A stretch of DNA of 64,000 nt from positions 104,406,434-104,470,433 of the forward strand of contig NC_088795.1 in NCBI RefSeq assembly GCF_011386835.1. Reading direction: 5' to 3'. Source of the DNA: Chrysemys picta bellii. Lineage: Eukaryota; Chordata; Testudines; Emydidae. Each line of letters starts with the position of its first letter. Position 1 is the first letter of the stretch. Shown one piece after another: positions 45,767-57,864 of the stretch. Position numbers and translations under genes: made by a program. The notes under the pieces were generated by a model. The model worked only from the letters and a program-made list of their open reading frames with translations. It was not told where the DNA came from and ran no database searches.

Positions 45767-46373
45767 TTATTCTGATTGCCAGAGAGTTCCTGAGTTTAAT
45801 TTTAAATGTTTAACTTTTATACATGATTGATTATTTGGATAAAATCACTCATTCATTATGATAAAAATGTCAAAAATAATGGTAAACAGTTGGTTAAAAA
45901 TAATCTTCCTTCTAATTGCCAATACCTTTATGAATAATAAGCAGGGGTTATATAAGCTGTCTCCTAGAACCCATACCCCACTTAAAATGAGGGTAGGTTC
46001 AGGATTCCAGTGCCTTCTGCTAACAATCAGTCAGTCCCACAAACTTTCACAGATCTGTGCTGATGAAGTTGGCATTGTTTTAGTCTCCCTTGTCCCCCCT
46101 CCCTCCAAATAGCCTTCCCCAGATTTATCTCCTTCCCCGACTTTGGGCACATTTAAGTTTTACCATTTCTTGTAATTTAAGTGGATACATTTCCCCCACT
46201 CTTTCTGGACCTGCACCGAAACCTGGGAATTTCAGAAAACATTAGTGGTCATCATACCCCTCCCACCATCATCTTAAATTCATGTAATCTTCTGTGGGAT
46301 GGGAAATTGCCTGACATTACCCATTTTCTAGATACAAAAAGAGAGAGATCCTGAAAGTGAGAGCAGATATTAC
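45767..46373. other. No recognised feature
   Basis: AT-rich flank of the fold-back element with nothing else supported. Confidence 0.4.
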
Positions 46374-46730
46374 CTAATAATCCTTAACAATATAGCTTGG
46401 GAGCTTCTGATTGTTCCTAGCGAACACACTCTGGATGGGACAGTCCATAATCCTAAATGCATGGGTAATGCCTGTGAAGTTACTGCTATCGGGATTATAG
46501 GGCACTCTCAGGCTAGCAGTTAATTCAGAAGGAGATAGTATGACAGGTGTTTTTGTGGGAAGAGTATTGTCACACATCTCTCCAAAGATTTGAGTTAGGA
46601 AGTTATGCAGTCTGACCACATGAATCATAGAGTTATTGGCACTGAGTTTCTTTAGGTTCTGTATCCATGCAATGACAATGTGTCTAACCTTTCTATTTAC
46701 TGTATTTTTGAAAACACAAACAAAAACCAT
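46374..46730 (-). CDS. Unidentified 118-codon ORF
   Basis: The frame reads from ATG 46730 to TAG at 46374. The middle and end look protein-like in composition (SPSELTASLRVPYNPDSS, then NFTGITHAFRIMDCPIQSVF) and include one N-glycosylation-type site, NFT. A possible splice acceptor, TTTTCAAAAATACAG, precedes codon 12, and AG/GTAATA follows right at the stop codon. I do not recognise the family. It may be chance, a piece of a transposon or retroviral protein, or an exon. No partner exon was found. Confidence 0.2.
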   Translation of the reverse strand: MVFVCVFKNTVNRKVRHIVIAWIQNLKKLSANNSMIHVVRLHNFLTQIFGEMCDNTLPTKTPVILSPSELTASLRVPYNPDSSNFTGITHAFRIMDCPIQSVFARNNQKLPSYIVKDY

Positions 46731-47288
46731 AAGGTATAAAGAAAAAAAATGAAAAAAAAAAAAGCATGGCCAGGACTCTTTAGATTTAAATTCATTAACG
46801 TTTCCCTTGGGAAGCAGAAAATTCCAAGACGATTCCTTTGTGAAGTTTAACCCAAATCATTCCAATCTGGAGCCTGCAAGAATCTGAGCTCTTTGTCCTC
46901 AATCCTGCAAACCACTTGATCTTGTAATTTATAAGCACTTTAATTGCTCCATTGAGTTCAGTGGGATGACTCTCACATTTAAATTGCAGTGCAAGATTAC
47001 AGCCAAACTGATCAGCATTTGTAGGATCCAACCCACCATTGGTGGGAGTTGGGGGCAGGGACTCATAGTTCATTTCGCCAAATCTCTGTATACTAGGGCC
47101 CTCTTTGCTGGCTATAGATCCCATTGATCTCCCTCAAGCTCTATCAGAAGAACTTAGAGGAATATGATGTATGTTCTCCATTTAGCTGCCCATTCAGCAG
47201 CCTTCCTGCACTCCAGACCTTGCTCAGCCATTTCTCCAGCTTAGAATCCATTAACCTATGGGGTCTTCAGGGTACAATGGAGGAGAAG
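46731..47288. other. No recognised feature
   Basis: Includes an A-rich run at about 46741-46763. Nothing else supported. Confidence 0.4.
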
Positions 47289-47296
47289 GATACCGC

Positions 47297-47726
47297 CAGG
47301 GCCGGTATGTGCTTGGGGCGGCACCTGGAGGGGGGAGGTGCGGCGCGGCACTCTGGCCCGAGAGTGGGGCCGCTACTGGGCTCTGGCCGGTCAGGGAGAG
47401 TGGAGCCGCAGCGGACTCGCCGCCCTCCCTCGGCGCTCCGGCCGGTCGGGGAGAGCGGGGCCCCGGCCGGGCTCGCCGCCCTCCCCCCAGTGCTCTGGCC
47501 GGTTGGGGAGTGCGGAGCCGCCGCTGGTCTCGCCGCCCTCCCCCCGACGATCTGGCCACTGGGGAGAGCGGAGCCGTGGCGGGCTCACCGCCCTCCTCCC
47601 GGCGCTCTGGCCACCGGGGAAAGCGGGCCCGCGGCCGGGCTCGGCGCCCTCCCCTGCCACGCTCCCCGCGGGGGGCGGCGAGACACTTTTTTGCCTGGGG
47701 CGGCAAGAAAGCCAAAGCCGGCCCTG
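47297..47726. mobile_element. GC-rich hAT-type MITE with internal tandem repeats
   Basis: Termini CAGGGCCGG (47297) and CCGGCCCTG (ending 47726) are inverted repeats, flanked by identical octamers GATACCGC (47289-47296, 47727-47734). The interior is a tandem array (next entry) bordered by GCTTGGGGCGGCACCTGG on the left and GCCTGGGGCGGCAAGAAAGC on the right. A second copy in the opposite orientation is at 62246-62551. The long open frames on both strands here are products of GC-rich repeats, not genes. Confidence 0.9.
47381..47660. repeat. 55-57 bp minisatellite inside the MITE, five units
   Basis: Units begin CTCTGGCCGG or close variants at 47381, 47436, 47493, 47550 and 47605. Each contains GGGGAGAGCGGAGCC-like and CTCGCCGCCCTCCC-like blocks. 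The sister copy at 62246 has about two such units. Confidence 0.8.
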
Positions 47727-47734
47727 GATACCGC

Positions 47735-48742
47735 AAAGGTGAGTACCTGTTCTTTAAAGGAAAGATAACCATACTGTGGAGTCCTTCTACTTCCCTAGCG
47801 CGGACACTAAATATCTAAAATATTACAAGTAGAATAGTAGGGAATACAACACAGTGCCTCTTCAGAAACTCAGGGACTCAGAAGTAAAGGCATTCCAAAA
47901 GACAAGCTTGGTTGAATAATCTTAACATAGCCATTTTACACAGTAGTATTTTCCATTCTTGTTTCCCTTTTTAATTGAAAGCCTTAAACTGCTGTTAAGA
48001 CAGTAAATACAGGTAGCTGAATGATATCTATAGGATAAAATACTTGAAGAATTGAAGTATTTTTTGGTTTGGCAACACTGAAGATATATTCTTGGATTTC
48101 TGCATATGTATTCATTATTCATAAGGATTAGCTGGATAATTTGGCTGAATCACTTTCAGAATGGATGATTCACAAACTGTTCACTACAGCTATTCATTAT
48201 TTGTGGGCAGTGACCAAACTGGATGACCTACAAAAAATTTAAACTAGGAAAAAGAATGATAAAAGTAGATAAAAGATGGCAAACAATGAATACTGGGTAA
48301 CAATATACTTTGGGCACCATTTTTTGAGAATCTGTTATTCTCATATACTTTGATGGATATTATTAGTCATCCAAATATTAATGGGCAATAATAGCATGGC
48401 CCCATTAATTGAAATGTAAATGTATATATATATATATATTTGAATTGCTTATATTTCTGTTTTTTTTTTAATCATTCAACCAGTGCTAATATATTCCATA
48501 AAATATAAGGGATATGCATAATGGCTAAGTCAATTTTAGAAGAGAGAGCCTAACTTTTGAAAATTCCTGTCTTTTGAATGTTTGGTTTTGTAACCTTAAT
48601 TCTGTTTGGTTGGTTAGTTCTCATGCTCTTGGTTGGACAGCATAGAGTCCACCAGATGTGTTATGTGCCTCCAGGATGTTCTGTCGTGAAACAAATCTGT
48701 TGCATTATGGGGTAAAATGACTGTGAGGGACAGAGTTCTCTT
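47735..48742. other. No recognised gene; short TA run
   Basis: AT-rich DNA with a short TA stretch at about 48423-48439. Confidence 0.4.
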
Positions 48743-48747
48743 GATGC

Positions 48748-49252
48748 TGTCATAACTATAAAGGGAAGGGTAACAGCTGTCCTGTGTACAGTACTATAAA
48801 AGGGTTAAGAAGCTCAGGTAACCTGGCTGGCATCTGACCCAAAGGACCAATAAGGGGACAAGATACTTTCAAATCTTGGGGGGGGGGAGGCTTTTGTTTG
48901 TGCTCTCTGTTTGGGAGTTGGTTCGCTTTTTCTTTAATTAAAAGCCTTCTTTTTAAGAACCTGATTGATTTTTCCTTGTTTTTAGATCCAAGGGGGTTGG
49001 ATCTGTATTCACCAGGAGTTGGTGGGAGGAAGGAGGGGAATGGTTAATTTCTCCTTGTTTTAAGATCCAAAGGGGTTTGGATCTGTATTCACCAGGGAAT
49101 TGGTGAAGGTCTCTCAAGGCTTCCCAGGGAAGGGAACTAGCCTTGGGATGGTGGCAGCGGACCAGAGCTAAGCTGGTAGTTAAGCTTAGAAGTTTTCATG
49201 CAGGCCCCTACATTTGTACCCTAAAGTTCAAAGTGGGGATGCAGCCTTGACA
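48748..49252 (+). mobile_element. Solo LTR with 5-bp target duplication (short form)
   Basis: The element begins TGTCATAACTATAAAGGG and ends GGATGCAGCCTTGACA, with TGTCA/TGACA termini and perfect flanking GATGC (48743-48747, 49253-49257). TATAAAA at 48795-48801 lies only 48 bases from the 5' edge, so U3 is very short. Two units of a 78-bp repeat are present (GGATCTGTATTCACC at about 49009 and 49078). Compared with the sister copy at 57865 it lacks a block of about 290 bases between GTTCG and CTTTTTCTTTAATT. Confidence 0.85.
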
Positions 49253-49257
49253 GATGC

Positions 49258-49689
49258 CATCCAGCCATCAGTTTTAGGTTTTCTAGGGGGTCTTTTCCAT
49301 CCTGCTTTCATTGGGTCAAAGTCAAAGATAATTCTTGCAGAGAAATTGGTAGGCAGTTGGAATAGATGACCATATGAGATTAGAAAGTATTGGGTGACCA
49401 TTTGAGAGAGCAAGGCATGTTTACTTAGAAAATAGATCTCTTCATTCAACTTGAAATCATACCATGTGATGTATTCAATCATTTGAAAATACTTCATGAA
49501 TGAAAAGAAATTGGACACTGGTCTTGAAAGTGAGGAGCCATGTTTAAAATCCCATAAGTCAGAATACTGAATAGAAAAGCATTATATATCCTCAGCTTCA
49601 TATCTCTACTTATCCAGGGTCTTTGGTTTGTGAAAGACATTCTTAATGAAGCACCCCATTACTGGCAACGGTTTTGCAGTATGAGGTTC
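49258..49689. other. No recognised feature
   Basis: AT-rich flank. It may include decayed 3' sequence of the LINE relic on the minus strand. Confidence 0.35.
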
Positions 49690-50238
49690 AGGTTCTTTTT
49701 TGGTACCACCCATGTTATCAACAACAAAGCCAAGGATGGTAGTTGTCCACTAAGAAGTTTGAGCCTGCAGTGTCTTCAAAATCAATTACCAGAAGAATTT
49801 TGGTTTTACCCCAGTTATTTTCAGGTCAGTATTTGCCGCTGATTTTCCCAGGGCTTTAAATGCTAAAATTAGCATGTCAGTTGATTTGACAATTAGCAGT
49901 ATGTCATTAGCAAAATCAATAACAGTGAGGTTCTGATCAAGGCATATGCCTAAAGTGCAGCTACTTAGTGTCGGGTCAAGTATATAGTCTATGATGCCAC
50001 TGAAGAATTCTGTAGCAGCAACACATCCTTGTTGTGTGCCCAGCCTAATTTGGAAGAAGGTAGTTATTTTCCCATTTACAAGAACATGGCTGCAGTCAAC
50101 ATAAAGATGATGGAACATATTAGAGTTTGTCAGGAAGGCCTCAAGTTTCAAGATCAACCAAAGTAATTCCCTGCCAACAGAGTTTAATGCGGTCTTGATA
50201 TCTGCAATGCACTGTGCGCAAGGGACTTGAATTCTCAT
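49690..50238 (-). pseudogene. LINE reverse transcriptase relic, clade unresolved
   Basis: The minus-strand frame from 50238 gives palm and finger motifs of a non-LTR reverse transcriptase in order: IKTALNSVGRELLWLIL (for the K-x-AFDSV-R-x-x-LW motif), LVNGKITTFFQIRLGTQQGCV (G-x-RQGC motif), IIDYIL, then LTVIDFANDILLI, where FAND stands for the catalytic F/YADD, then a GLKI-type segment. Near 49805 the reading shifts by one base to continue as NWGKTKILLVIDFEDTAGSN. FAND replaces the first catalytic aspartate by asparagine. The R-x-x-LW and IDYIL motifs are unlike CR1 and unlike the L1-type relic at 56560. RTE-like or another clade is possible. Confidence 0.65.
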
Positions 50239-52739
50239 GTTGTCTCAATAAGCTTTCACTTTATATATTCTACAGTGTGTGTGTGTGTGTGTACGTGTGT
50301 AAGTGTGTGTATAAAAATAATGCAGCCACACTTTATGGAAATAATGGCATTCCGATAGATGAGAAGGCAATTATAACCAGACCTGGCTTCAGGACATGGA
50401 GATGCAGCTGATAGCAGAATCTATAATAGGATAAGTTTGGTTTTACTGTAGTTATAGAGAATCTTTCATACTCTTGGTAAAGTAGCTTAAGATCTCTATT
50501 AAGTAGTGAGTAGATACCAATAATGCATGTAATTGTATAGCCAAATGCTGCATCCATTAAATGCTCAGCAATAGTTCACATATAGCCTTGCACATTACAG
50601 TCTGTTATTGAAAAAATGTAATATTGATCAACACCCTGAATTTCACCACTAATCTTTTTGAAAAAAGTTTAATAGGATTTAAAAACTACTAGAGATGAGC
50701 AGAAGAAAAACATCCAACAATTCAGCATCCTTCAATTGCACTGCAACATCAGCATTGTGTACATGCCCCAGTCTTCGCATGAGTGTGACCATTCAGGTCA
50801 CCTGCACCTGTATTTCCCCTCTATAGTACACCAAGGGCACCCACTTTCAGGCTTCTGGCTCCCCAGCCATCATCTTTCTTTGGATGCATATATTCTGACT
50901 GGAGGTTGTCCATGCTGTGTCATTCTCCTGTTTACACTATGAATTTCTCAGCAAGTTAGACTACCTAACAAGGCCTGCTTTGCTTTCTTCTCAGAAGTTA
51001 TAAACTGTGTAATTGCCCATAGGTATTAGTTACCACCTAAGTTTTCCTAAGCAAGTACACTTATTCTTAAGGTGAAAGCATTACTAAGAAAATATATTAA
51101 AGACAATAAAAGAACCTACACACATACTAATAAGCTTATCAGAGATTGTCCCAACTCCAACAAGGCCTCTGGCCAGTGAACAGTTCTTCATATCCCACTA
51201 AGGTTTTTTTCTGTACTCATAAGGTCATAACATCTGTTAGTTCAGAACAACCACACTCATGAAAAATTTAGTGCCTTGTTTAGACAGTCTGGGTCTTTGT
51301 TATGGGGTTAGACAATTCATAGACAGTGGGTGTCACGTCAGGTCATAGCTTCAAAAAGCTAGGGGGGGAGTTGTTTGTTTGGTTTTGGGGTGGTGGGGTT
51401 CGCATAACCAGAGTTACATTTGCATACATCTCCCCTTAAGGATTTCCTGGGAAACCCAATTCACTTTAAGAGTTCACTTTCTTTCAAATATTTTTTGAAG
51501 CTCATAACAGTTCCCAGGCTTTACATTAGTCAGATCATCTCCCGCTCCCCCCCCCCCCCAACCAGCAATATTACATATAATCCCACAATAATACATTAAC
51601 ATTGGAATTTTAATACTATGCATTCTGAAAATACTTAAACTTAGTTCAATAAGTTTTAACTTAATTCAGTGAAGTTTTCCCAGGCTGTTGCAAGAAATTG
51701 CCATATCTGTCACAATGTCTTCTGTAAAATGTATGCATGTACATATACACACAGTTTAAGTTACATATATTTGGTCTTACTATGCCTGTGGAATCAGGAT
51801 AAATAAGGACAAATTTTAGCCATTATGTTCTTTGTTAGAGGGTGAAAAAAGTAGCAAGCTGCAGACAAACTGTGGGATAATTCTATGGGGACTTACATCC
51901 GAGGTAGCCTTAATAATGTCAATGGGATTGAATAAGGAGTAAGTCAGGGCAGTATTTGTCCATATGTCTTTAAATGCACATATAACACCTGACATCTCAA
52001 CCAACAACTAGAGAATCATTTAAAAAAATATTTCAATCTCTATCTAATTCTCCTTCATTTAATAACCTATTTAACCAGCAATTGAGTTACCCACAAAATA
52101 TCTTTTAAATTGATTCAAAAGCTGCTGCCACAGTGAAAACCAATAGGGTGGAACAATATATTAAAAAGACACAGCACAATACTTCAAAGAATGCTATTAT
52201 TATATTAGATGCAGTGCTTTCTATAAACACTTTTGACACCCTGCTGGCTGAGCCATCTATATAGGCTGAGTTTTCAAAGAGTATTATTTCTTCCATCTTC
52301 AGATGCACCATTGAATTGTCAGTTTGAGCCTGAAGATTTGTGGTTTTCTTTTAATCTATATGATGCTTTTACAGAAGGAAGCTAAAATAATTTAGCAAGA
52401 AGATATATACCTTAATTATTATATGGCTTCTCTCTCCTCACATCTTCTGTTCATATCCTTCTTCTGACAAATGTGATCTGCTTGGTAATAGTTTATGAAT
52501 ACTGAGTGTTGACCTGGTTATTGGGAAGTTTACTGTATGCCTATACTGGGTGAAATTGACAGGGCAGCTAGGAAAACAATAAAGAAGGGAAAACAATGGG
52601 TCAAATAGGATAGAAGGGAGGATTCAATGTTTGTGATCCCTCTTGTGGCAGCAATTCTTTCTAGCCCCCCAATCACCCACTGCTGATTGTTATGGTCCTG
52701 TGGTGGCCTTTTCTTGTGACTTGGCCCTACAGCCACGTC
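50239..52739. other. No recognised gene; GT and C runs
   Basis: Contains a (GT)n-rich stretch at about 50274-50310 and a C run at about 51548-51559. A minus-strand ORF at 50333-50557 lies upstream of the LINE relic and could be part of it but shows no motif. Confidence 0.4.
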
Positions 52740-53655
52740 AGATTGTAGTTACAACCATTCTGGGGGTAGCATAGACCCAATCATTAAGTCTGGTCTTTGG
52801 TCCTGAAGTCTAGGCCTTGAGGTCCTCACAACCTTCTCTCAGAGTTTTAAATTGTTCTTAATCCTTATATCAGGGGGCTTTGTGCCACTCTCCCCACTGC
52901 CTGGTAAGAGAACCCAGGCCTGGGTTCTAGTCCAGGGACTCTCACAAAAGCAACCAAGGTCAGCTCTGCCAGATACTTTGCTGCTTCCTTCCTACCATTA
53001 GCCTTTTTTCAGGCCTGTTCCTCAACCTGTTCCTGAGTTCTTTGTAACACGAAAGACCTTTCACAGCTTCTCTTCAGGAGTCCAGTTCCTACCCCTGTGT
53101 TGGGTTCAGACACAGGAGTTTAATCCAATCCTGTATCTCCCAAGTATCTTTTCCTCACTGCCAGGTTTCTTCGTTGTCCTACAGGAGCCTTCCTGTTCCC
53201 CTCAGGTCTCCTCACTCTCTGCTACTAAGAGAACGACTGCAGAGTTCTTCTTTCTTGCAGCGCAGCCTGTCAAACTTCAATTCAAATGTTCCTTCAGCTT
53301 TACAGTCACTGCTTCTTGGGACTGCCTCTGGCTTCCTCCTGGCTCAGAACAACCTACTTCTGGCCCCAGGATTCACTCAGCCTCTTCTTAGCTCAGAACC
53401 CTTTTTTTCTGGCTCCAGGCTTCTCACTTCCTTTAGCCCAAGAGAGGACAGTCCCAGCTATTTTTCTCATGACTCTCTTCCCTGGTCTTTTTCCTACTGG
53501 GCTGCACTCCTTCATTTATGAAAACCCAGCTCCTCCACAGCTGGCTTTGATCACCAATTATGCCTTAAGACCTCTGCAGGAGCCACCCAGTAGCCTGTTT
53601 GGTCTTGGGTGCTTGTTAACCTACTGTTAACCAGTGTGGGGTTTATATACCTCAT
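52740..53655 (-). mobile_element. LTR-like repeat, tentative
   Basis: Read on the minus strand the block starts TGTGATGAGGTATATAAACC (from about 53657), an LTR-like TG start followed by TATATAA, and ends upstream of about 52740. The middle has irregular repeats of GCTCAGAACAACC and GCTCAGAACCC next to CTGGCCCCAGG and CTGGCTCCAGG (53340-53420). No target duplication or matching end was found, so it is tentative. The plus-strand ORFs at 53174-53630 look like low-complexity Leu/Ser/Phe readings. Confidence 0.35.
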
Positions 53656-56559
53656 CACAATAAGCTACCCAACAGTAACAGTAGAGGGGAGAGTTGTTGG
53701 AGGATAATGGGAGAGCTACTGGATTTGAGGACTTTGACTTGACCTCCTGTGGAGCCTAGCGAACTGATTTGGATAAGCAGGACAAAAGCCTGATATTTGA
53801 AAAGGACAAACAAACTATGGCTGGATAAAAAGACACTCTCTTTCCAGAGCAGGGCACAGTTGTTGGGGAGTTTTATCAATTTGATAAAGGCACCTGCTGG
53901 GGTGTCTGAAGAAGTCAGGCCTGCCTAGGCTATCATCAGGGAATGGTAAGCCTGTGAATAAGATAGACAAGACATGCTTATAAAAATGTCTTTAAAAGTA
54001 TTTTTTCTTAAAATGCTTTGTTCCTACTGTAAAAATTAAACAATGTTTTTATGTTAAGAAGGCTGTCTGGTCACTGTATTCATGAATGGTTGCAGGACCC
54101 AAAGGGAAGAACTACAAATGTCCAATCAATACATAAGGTACCGTAGCCTAGAACCTGGTCTAAGAGAGAGGGAGAAAAGTGGAATTCTACTGCAGGAGAG
54201 TAAAGGCACAAAGCCTGAGATCTGAGATACAAGGAATGGGATAGAGATGAAGCTAGCCCTAAATCACAGCACTGCTACCCCATCTATCTAAGTAATTATA
54301 TTGTTTCCATCTCCTTGGCATCTCTCTCACCCTGCCACCCCATTGCCTTGCTCACCTCAGGTAAACCTCACTAAAGTAAAAGAATTATTAGTGATACAAT
54401 CTATACCATATATGGCACAGAAGTGATTGAGTTTGTATTTGCCAGTAAAGTTGTCCTACAGATGTTCTTATTTTATTGTGGTGGTGGGTAAGATGGATTC
54501 CTTCATAGGTTGTGCGTGTATGTGTGTGCACACATTCCTTCTTAGCTGCAATATTCTCTGTCATCCTTCACCATTAGAGAGAGAGACAGTATTTTGTCTA
54601 GAATCTAGTTAGATCTTGGATTTATTTTAATACTTTGCACCTCCATGACTAATACTGTATCAAAGCTCCTTGTTATTTCTAAACTAACTTTTGGTATCTC
54701 AACAATATTTGAACTGAAAGAGAGAAAGATGGAATAGTGTGCTCCTATTCAAAATCCCTGTTTTCCGTTTTCCTTACATTTGTCAATCAGAGTTGTTTTT
54801 GACTAATGATGATGGAAATGAGAAAATCAGTCTGATACATTAATTTCTATGTGTACCAAACTCCATTCTGAGTAAATGATTTTTAAATAAGTGAAATGTA
54901 TAATTTGCACGTTTACTTAAGGAGATTTGTGAGCTCAGTTACTTGATTTATACATGGAAATTAGGTGCATAGTTGCCCCCACAAAGATGAAATGTAGGTG
55001 CAAATGTGACTACTGCACTTCTAACTATGTGATTTACACTCAGCAATCAGGTACTTAGAGATTTAGGGTACAGTTACTGTAACTTTGATTCTTAAGCCAT
55101 TAGTCATTTTTGAAAATTTTAAACCTCATCTAATTATTTATTGTTTATGACAAAATACTTGTTGTGAACATTATTTTTATTTTTGTATTATGGCATTCAG
55201 AGCCAGACCCTTAGAGGCACTTAGGCACCTAACTCCTGAGGATATGGCCCTTAGTGACCCAGAAAATTCACTTTCTGCAAAATTGTTGAAAGTAGCCAGA
55301 CATTAAAACTGAACTTTCTGAATTTTGAAATGTAAATTTTGAGGTTGTCTTTGAAAAACAGGATCAGTTTTCCTGGACATTGGCATTATTCACACTCAAA
55401 ATTCTTCCAGTTTGTTTAAGTTTCAAGCAATCCCCAGCACAAAATTTAATAAGTTCATACATTGAAAGAAATAGTAAATTACAGCATGAAATACTGCTTT
55501 TGCTTGTAAGTGTTGGAAATAGAAGCTTCAAAAAAAGATACTAAACTGTTTTCTGCCATTAATTATTCTAAAATGAAGTTTTAAGGATATATATAACATT
55601 TTGGGTATACATTTGCAAATGTTTCTCTCTGAAGAAGTTGTGCAGTAAAGATAGGAGGTTTTTGGGATTAAGCCACCCTATGAGTGTTTCTTCTAATCAA
55701 TTCTTCCACAGTTATAGAATTTTTCCTTTAGCAAATACAGCTAGAAAGTGTCTAACTTGTATGCAAATACTGAAATCCTAACATAGTGTATTACATTTAA
55801 TTTTGAGTAGTTCACATTTCCTTAATGTTGTGCCCTGGAGGTAAAATCAAAGGTAAAATTTTGCACCCTTTGAAGTCAATGGGCATTTGGATATTGACTT
55901 CATTGAGGCCTGAATTTCACTACCAATGTTTAACCACCCTTTCACATCCCATTGTTTAAAGTTAGCATCAACTTGTTCTGGAGGAAAACCTGGTAGCCTA
56001 TGTATGTGGGAAATAAAGAAGAACTTGGTACTATATGTAAGGAACCGAATACCCTTTTCCACATTTGCAGAGTGGTCTTTCAGACAGGATGTAGTTTACT
56101 ATTCCTGTGGAAGCAATAGATCAGGTTGGAAAGAATAAAAGAGCAATATGCTTATTTAGTTTGTTGTTCTGTAGGACTGTTTTGATTTTCTGTCAAATGT
56201 AACCAATAACAAACATTACATCGAATTATATAAGTAATATTTTATTTTGTTTTCTGTCTTTAGAGCCTCAACAAACGGATTCTTGATCTCTTTCAATATG
56301 TCTGAAATTGCTGCATATTCTAGCCAGGCATAGTCTTATTTATACAAAGCAGGTATAAGTACTTGTAGATCAGCTCAGAAATACAACTGTCAAGGAAGGA
56401 CATTCATTTTTGCCAAGTTGACTTAAACAAACATAGATAATGGCTAGTTATGACATCTATGAAAGTTTATGACATATGATGTATGTCAGAACTTAGAGCT
56501 TCAGATTTAGCATTATTTGTTTAGTTAAATTGGGTGATATTTGTCCTTCTGGAAGGGTG
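53656..56559. other. No recognised gene or repeat
   Basis: About 2.9 kb of AT-rich DNA. A fragment with AGGCACTTAGGCACCTAACT (55214-55233) recalls the TIR element at 17891. Confidence 0.4.
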
Positions 56560-57450
56560 AACTGAAGTATTGCTTCTGACTTGATCATATTTACATGAAA
56601 ACTATATATAGTTCTTTAAGCCTGTAAGGCTTCTGGTGTTTCACTGAGATAAAGCAGAATGTTATCTGTGAAAAGAGCAATTTTATGTTCTTTATCAAGG
56701 ATTGTGGGGCCCTGAATCTCTGGAGAGACTCTGATAGTTATTGCAAGTAGTTCAATGGATAGAGCAAACAGAAGAGGAGAAAAACCACCCTTGCTTTGTG
56801 CTGCTTTTTAAGAAGAAAGTCTGATTGGGAATTGTTCAAATAAAAGAATACACATGGAAAATTGAAGAACATTTTGGCAGAGGCTATAAATAGATGTCTG
56901 AGATTAAATTTCTCCAGTTCTATAAAACATGGTCACAAAGAATTCTATTGAACATATTCTCTGCATCTAATGCTAGAAAACTGCCAGTATTCATTTGTTT
57001 AATATGAAGAATGGTTTTTAGTCATCTATGACTATAATGATTTGTGGCTGTCCAAGGAGTAAAGCCAGACTGGGCAGTGTGAATTAGTAATGATAGGGTT
57101 AGACCTAAACAGCTTGCTAAGATTTTTGCCAGTATTTTATTGTCTAGATTGGTTTAACATTAGTCATTTGTGTGGATTTTTTACCTTTTTAAAGCAGTGT
57201 GGTTATAACAGCTTCCAAACTATCAGTTTTCCCTGTTCAAAGGAAGGACAGAACATTTGAAACATGTATGGTGCCAGAAATACCTTACAGAATTTTGGAA
57301 CCCAATGCTTCAGCCTACCAGCCATGGACATCAGTCATTTGGAATGTCCCTCTTAGCATTTTGAACTTTATTTGTTGATATCTCTTGCGTTAAAATCTAC
57401 CCTTTCTTCTTCAGTGATCTGTGGGATTTCTAAGGTATTTAAAAACAAAA
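56560..57450 (-). pseudogene. L1-type LINE ORF2 (reverse transcriptase) relic
   Basis: On the minus strand, in order from 57450 to 56560, decayed L1 landmarks can be read in shifting frames: LEIPQITEEERVDFNARDIN (start of the RT domain), QSGFTPWTATNH (Q-x-GF-x-x-x-R motif), FLALDAENMFNRIL (for L-x-LDAEKAFDR), KGGFSPLLFALSIELLAITI (RQGCPLSPLLF motif) and EHKIALFTDNILLYLSE (for the YADD box). The order and spacing fit L1 ORF2. FTDN has lost the first catalytic aspartate, and several frameshifts and stops are present. Endonuclease and 3' end were not found. Confidence 0.7.
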
Positions 57451-57859
57451 CAATGTGCTTATGTTGAAGGTGAAAGAAGTAGAACTTTTAAAAAGTTTTA
57501 TTGCTTTTTCATCAGTTGTTCTTTTTCTTCTGTTGCAATTACAGGTATAATGGTTCAGACAGCATAATCTGGAAGTCATATGAGTGTCTTCAATTTCAAA
57601 TTTTAAAACAAACATTGACAGGCATATGAGAGAGCTGTCTGTATCTTAGAAATGGTAACAATGTCATGTTACTACTGACATTCTTCAGTTTGATGTTTTG
57701 TTTCTTGAGAAGTATCAATGATTGTTGTTGTTGAAGAGATTTTATTTTCTCTCCCAAGATTAATTGATCTGTTAAGAGGGATCTGTTAACAGCTGTTTGG
57801 TGTTTGACATATATATATATATAAGGAATAATATGTATGTATGAAACTAAAGTATGTAT
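57451..57859. other. No recognised gene; TA run
   Basis: AT-rich DNA with a short TATATA run at about 57810-57822. Confidence 0.4.
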
Positions 57860-57864
57860 GAAAC

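Noticed and set aside
47124..47818. Several long overlapping ORFs on both strands (up to 214 codons)
   Set aside because: They lie in a GC-rich MITE with tandem 55-bp repeats and perfect target duplications. The peptides are repeats read in different frames.
53174..53630. Overlapping 115- and 114-codon ORFs rich in Leu, Ser and Phe
   Set aside because: They derive from irregular pyrimidine-rich repeats in an LTR-like block, and both frames look equally protein-like, which argues against coding.
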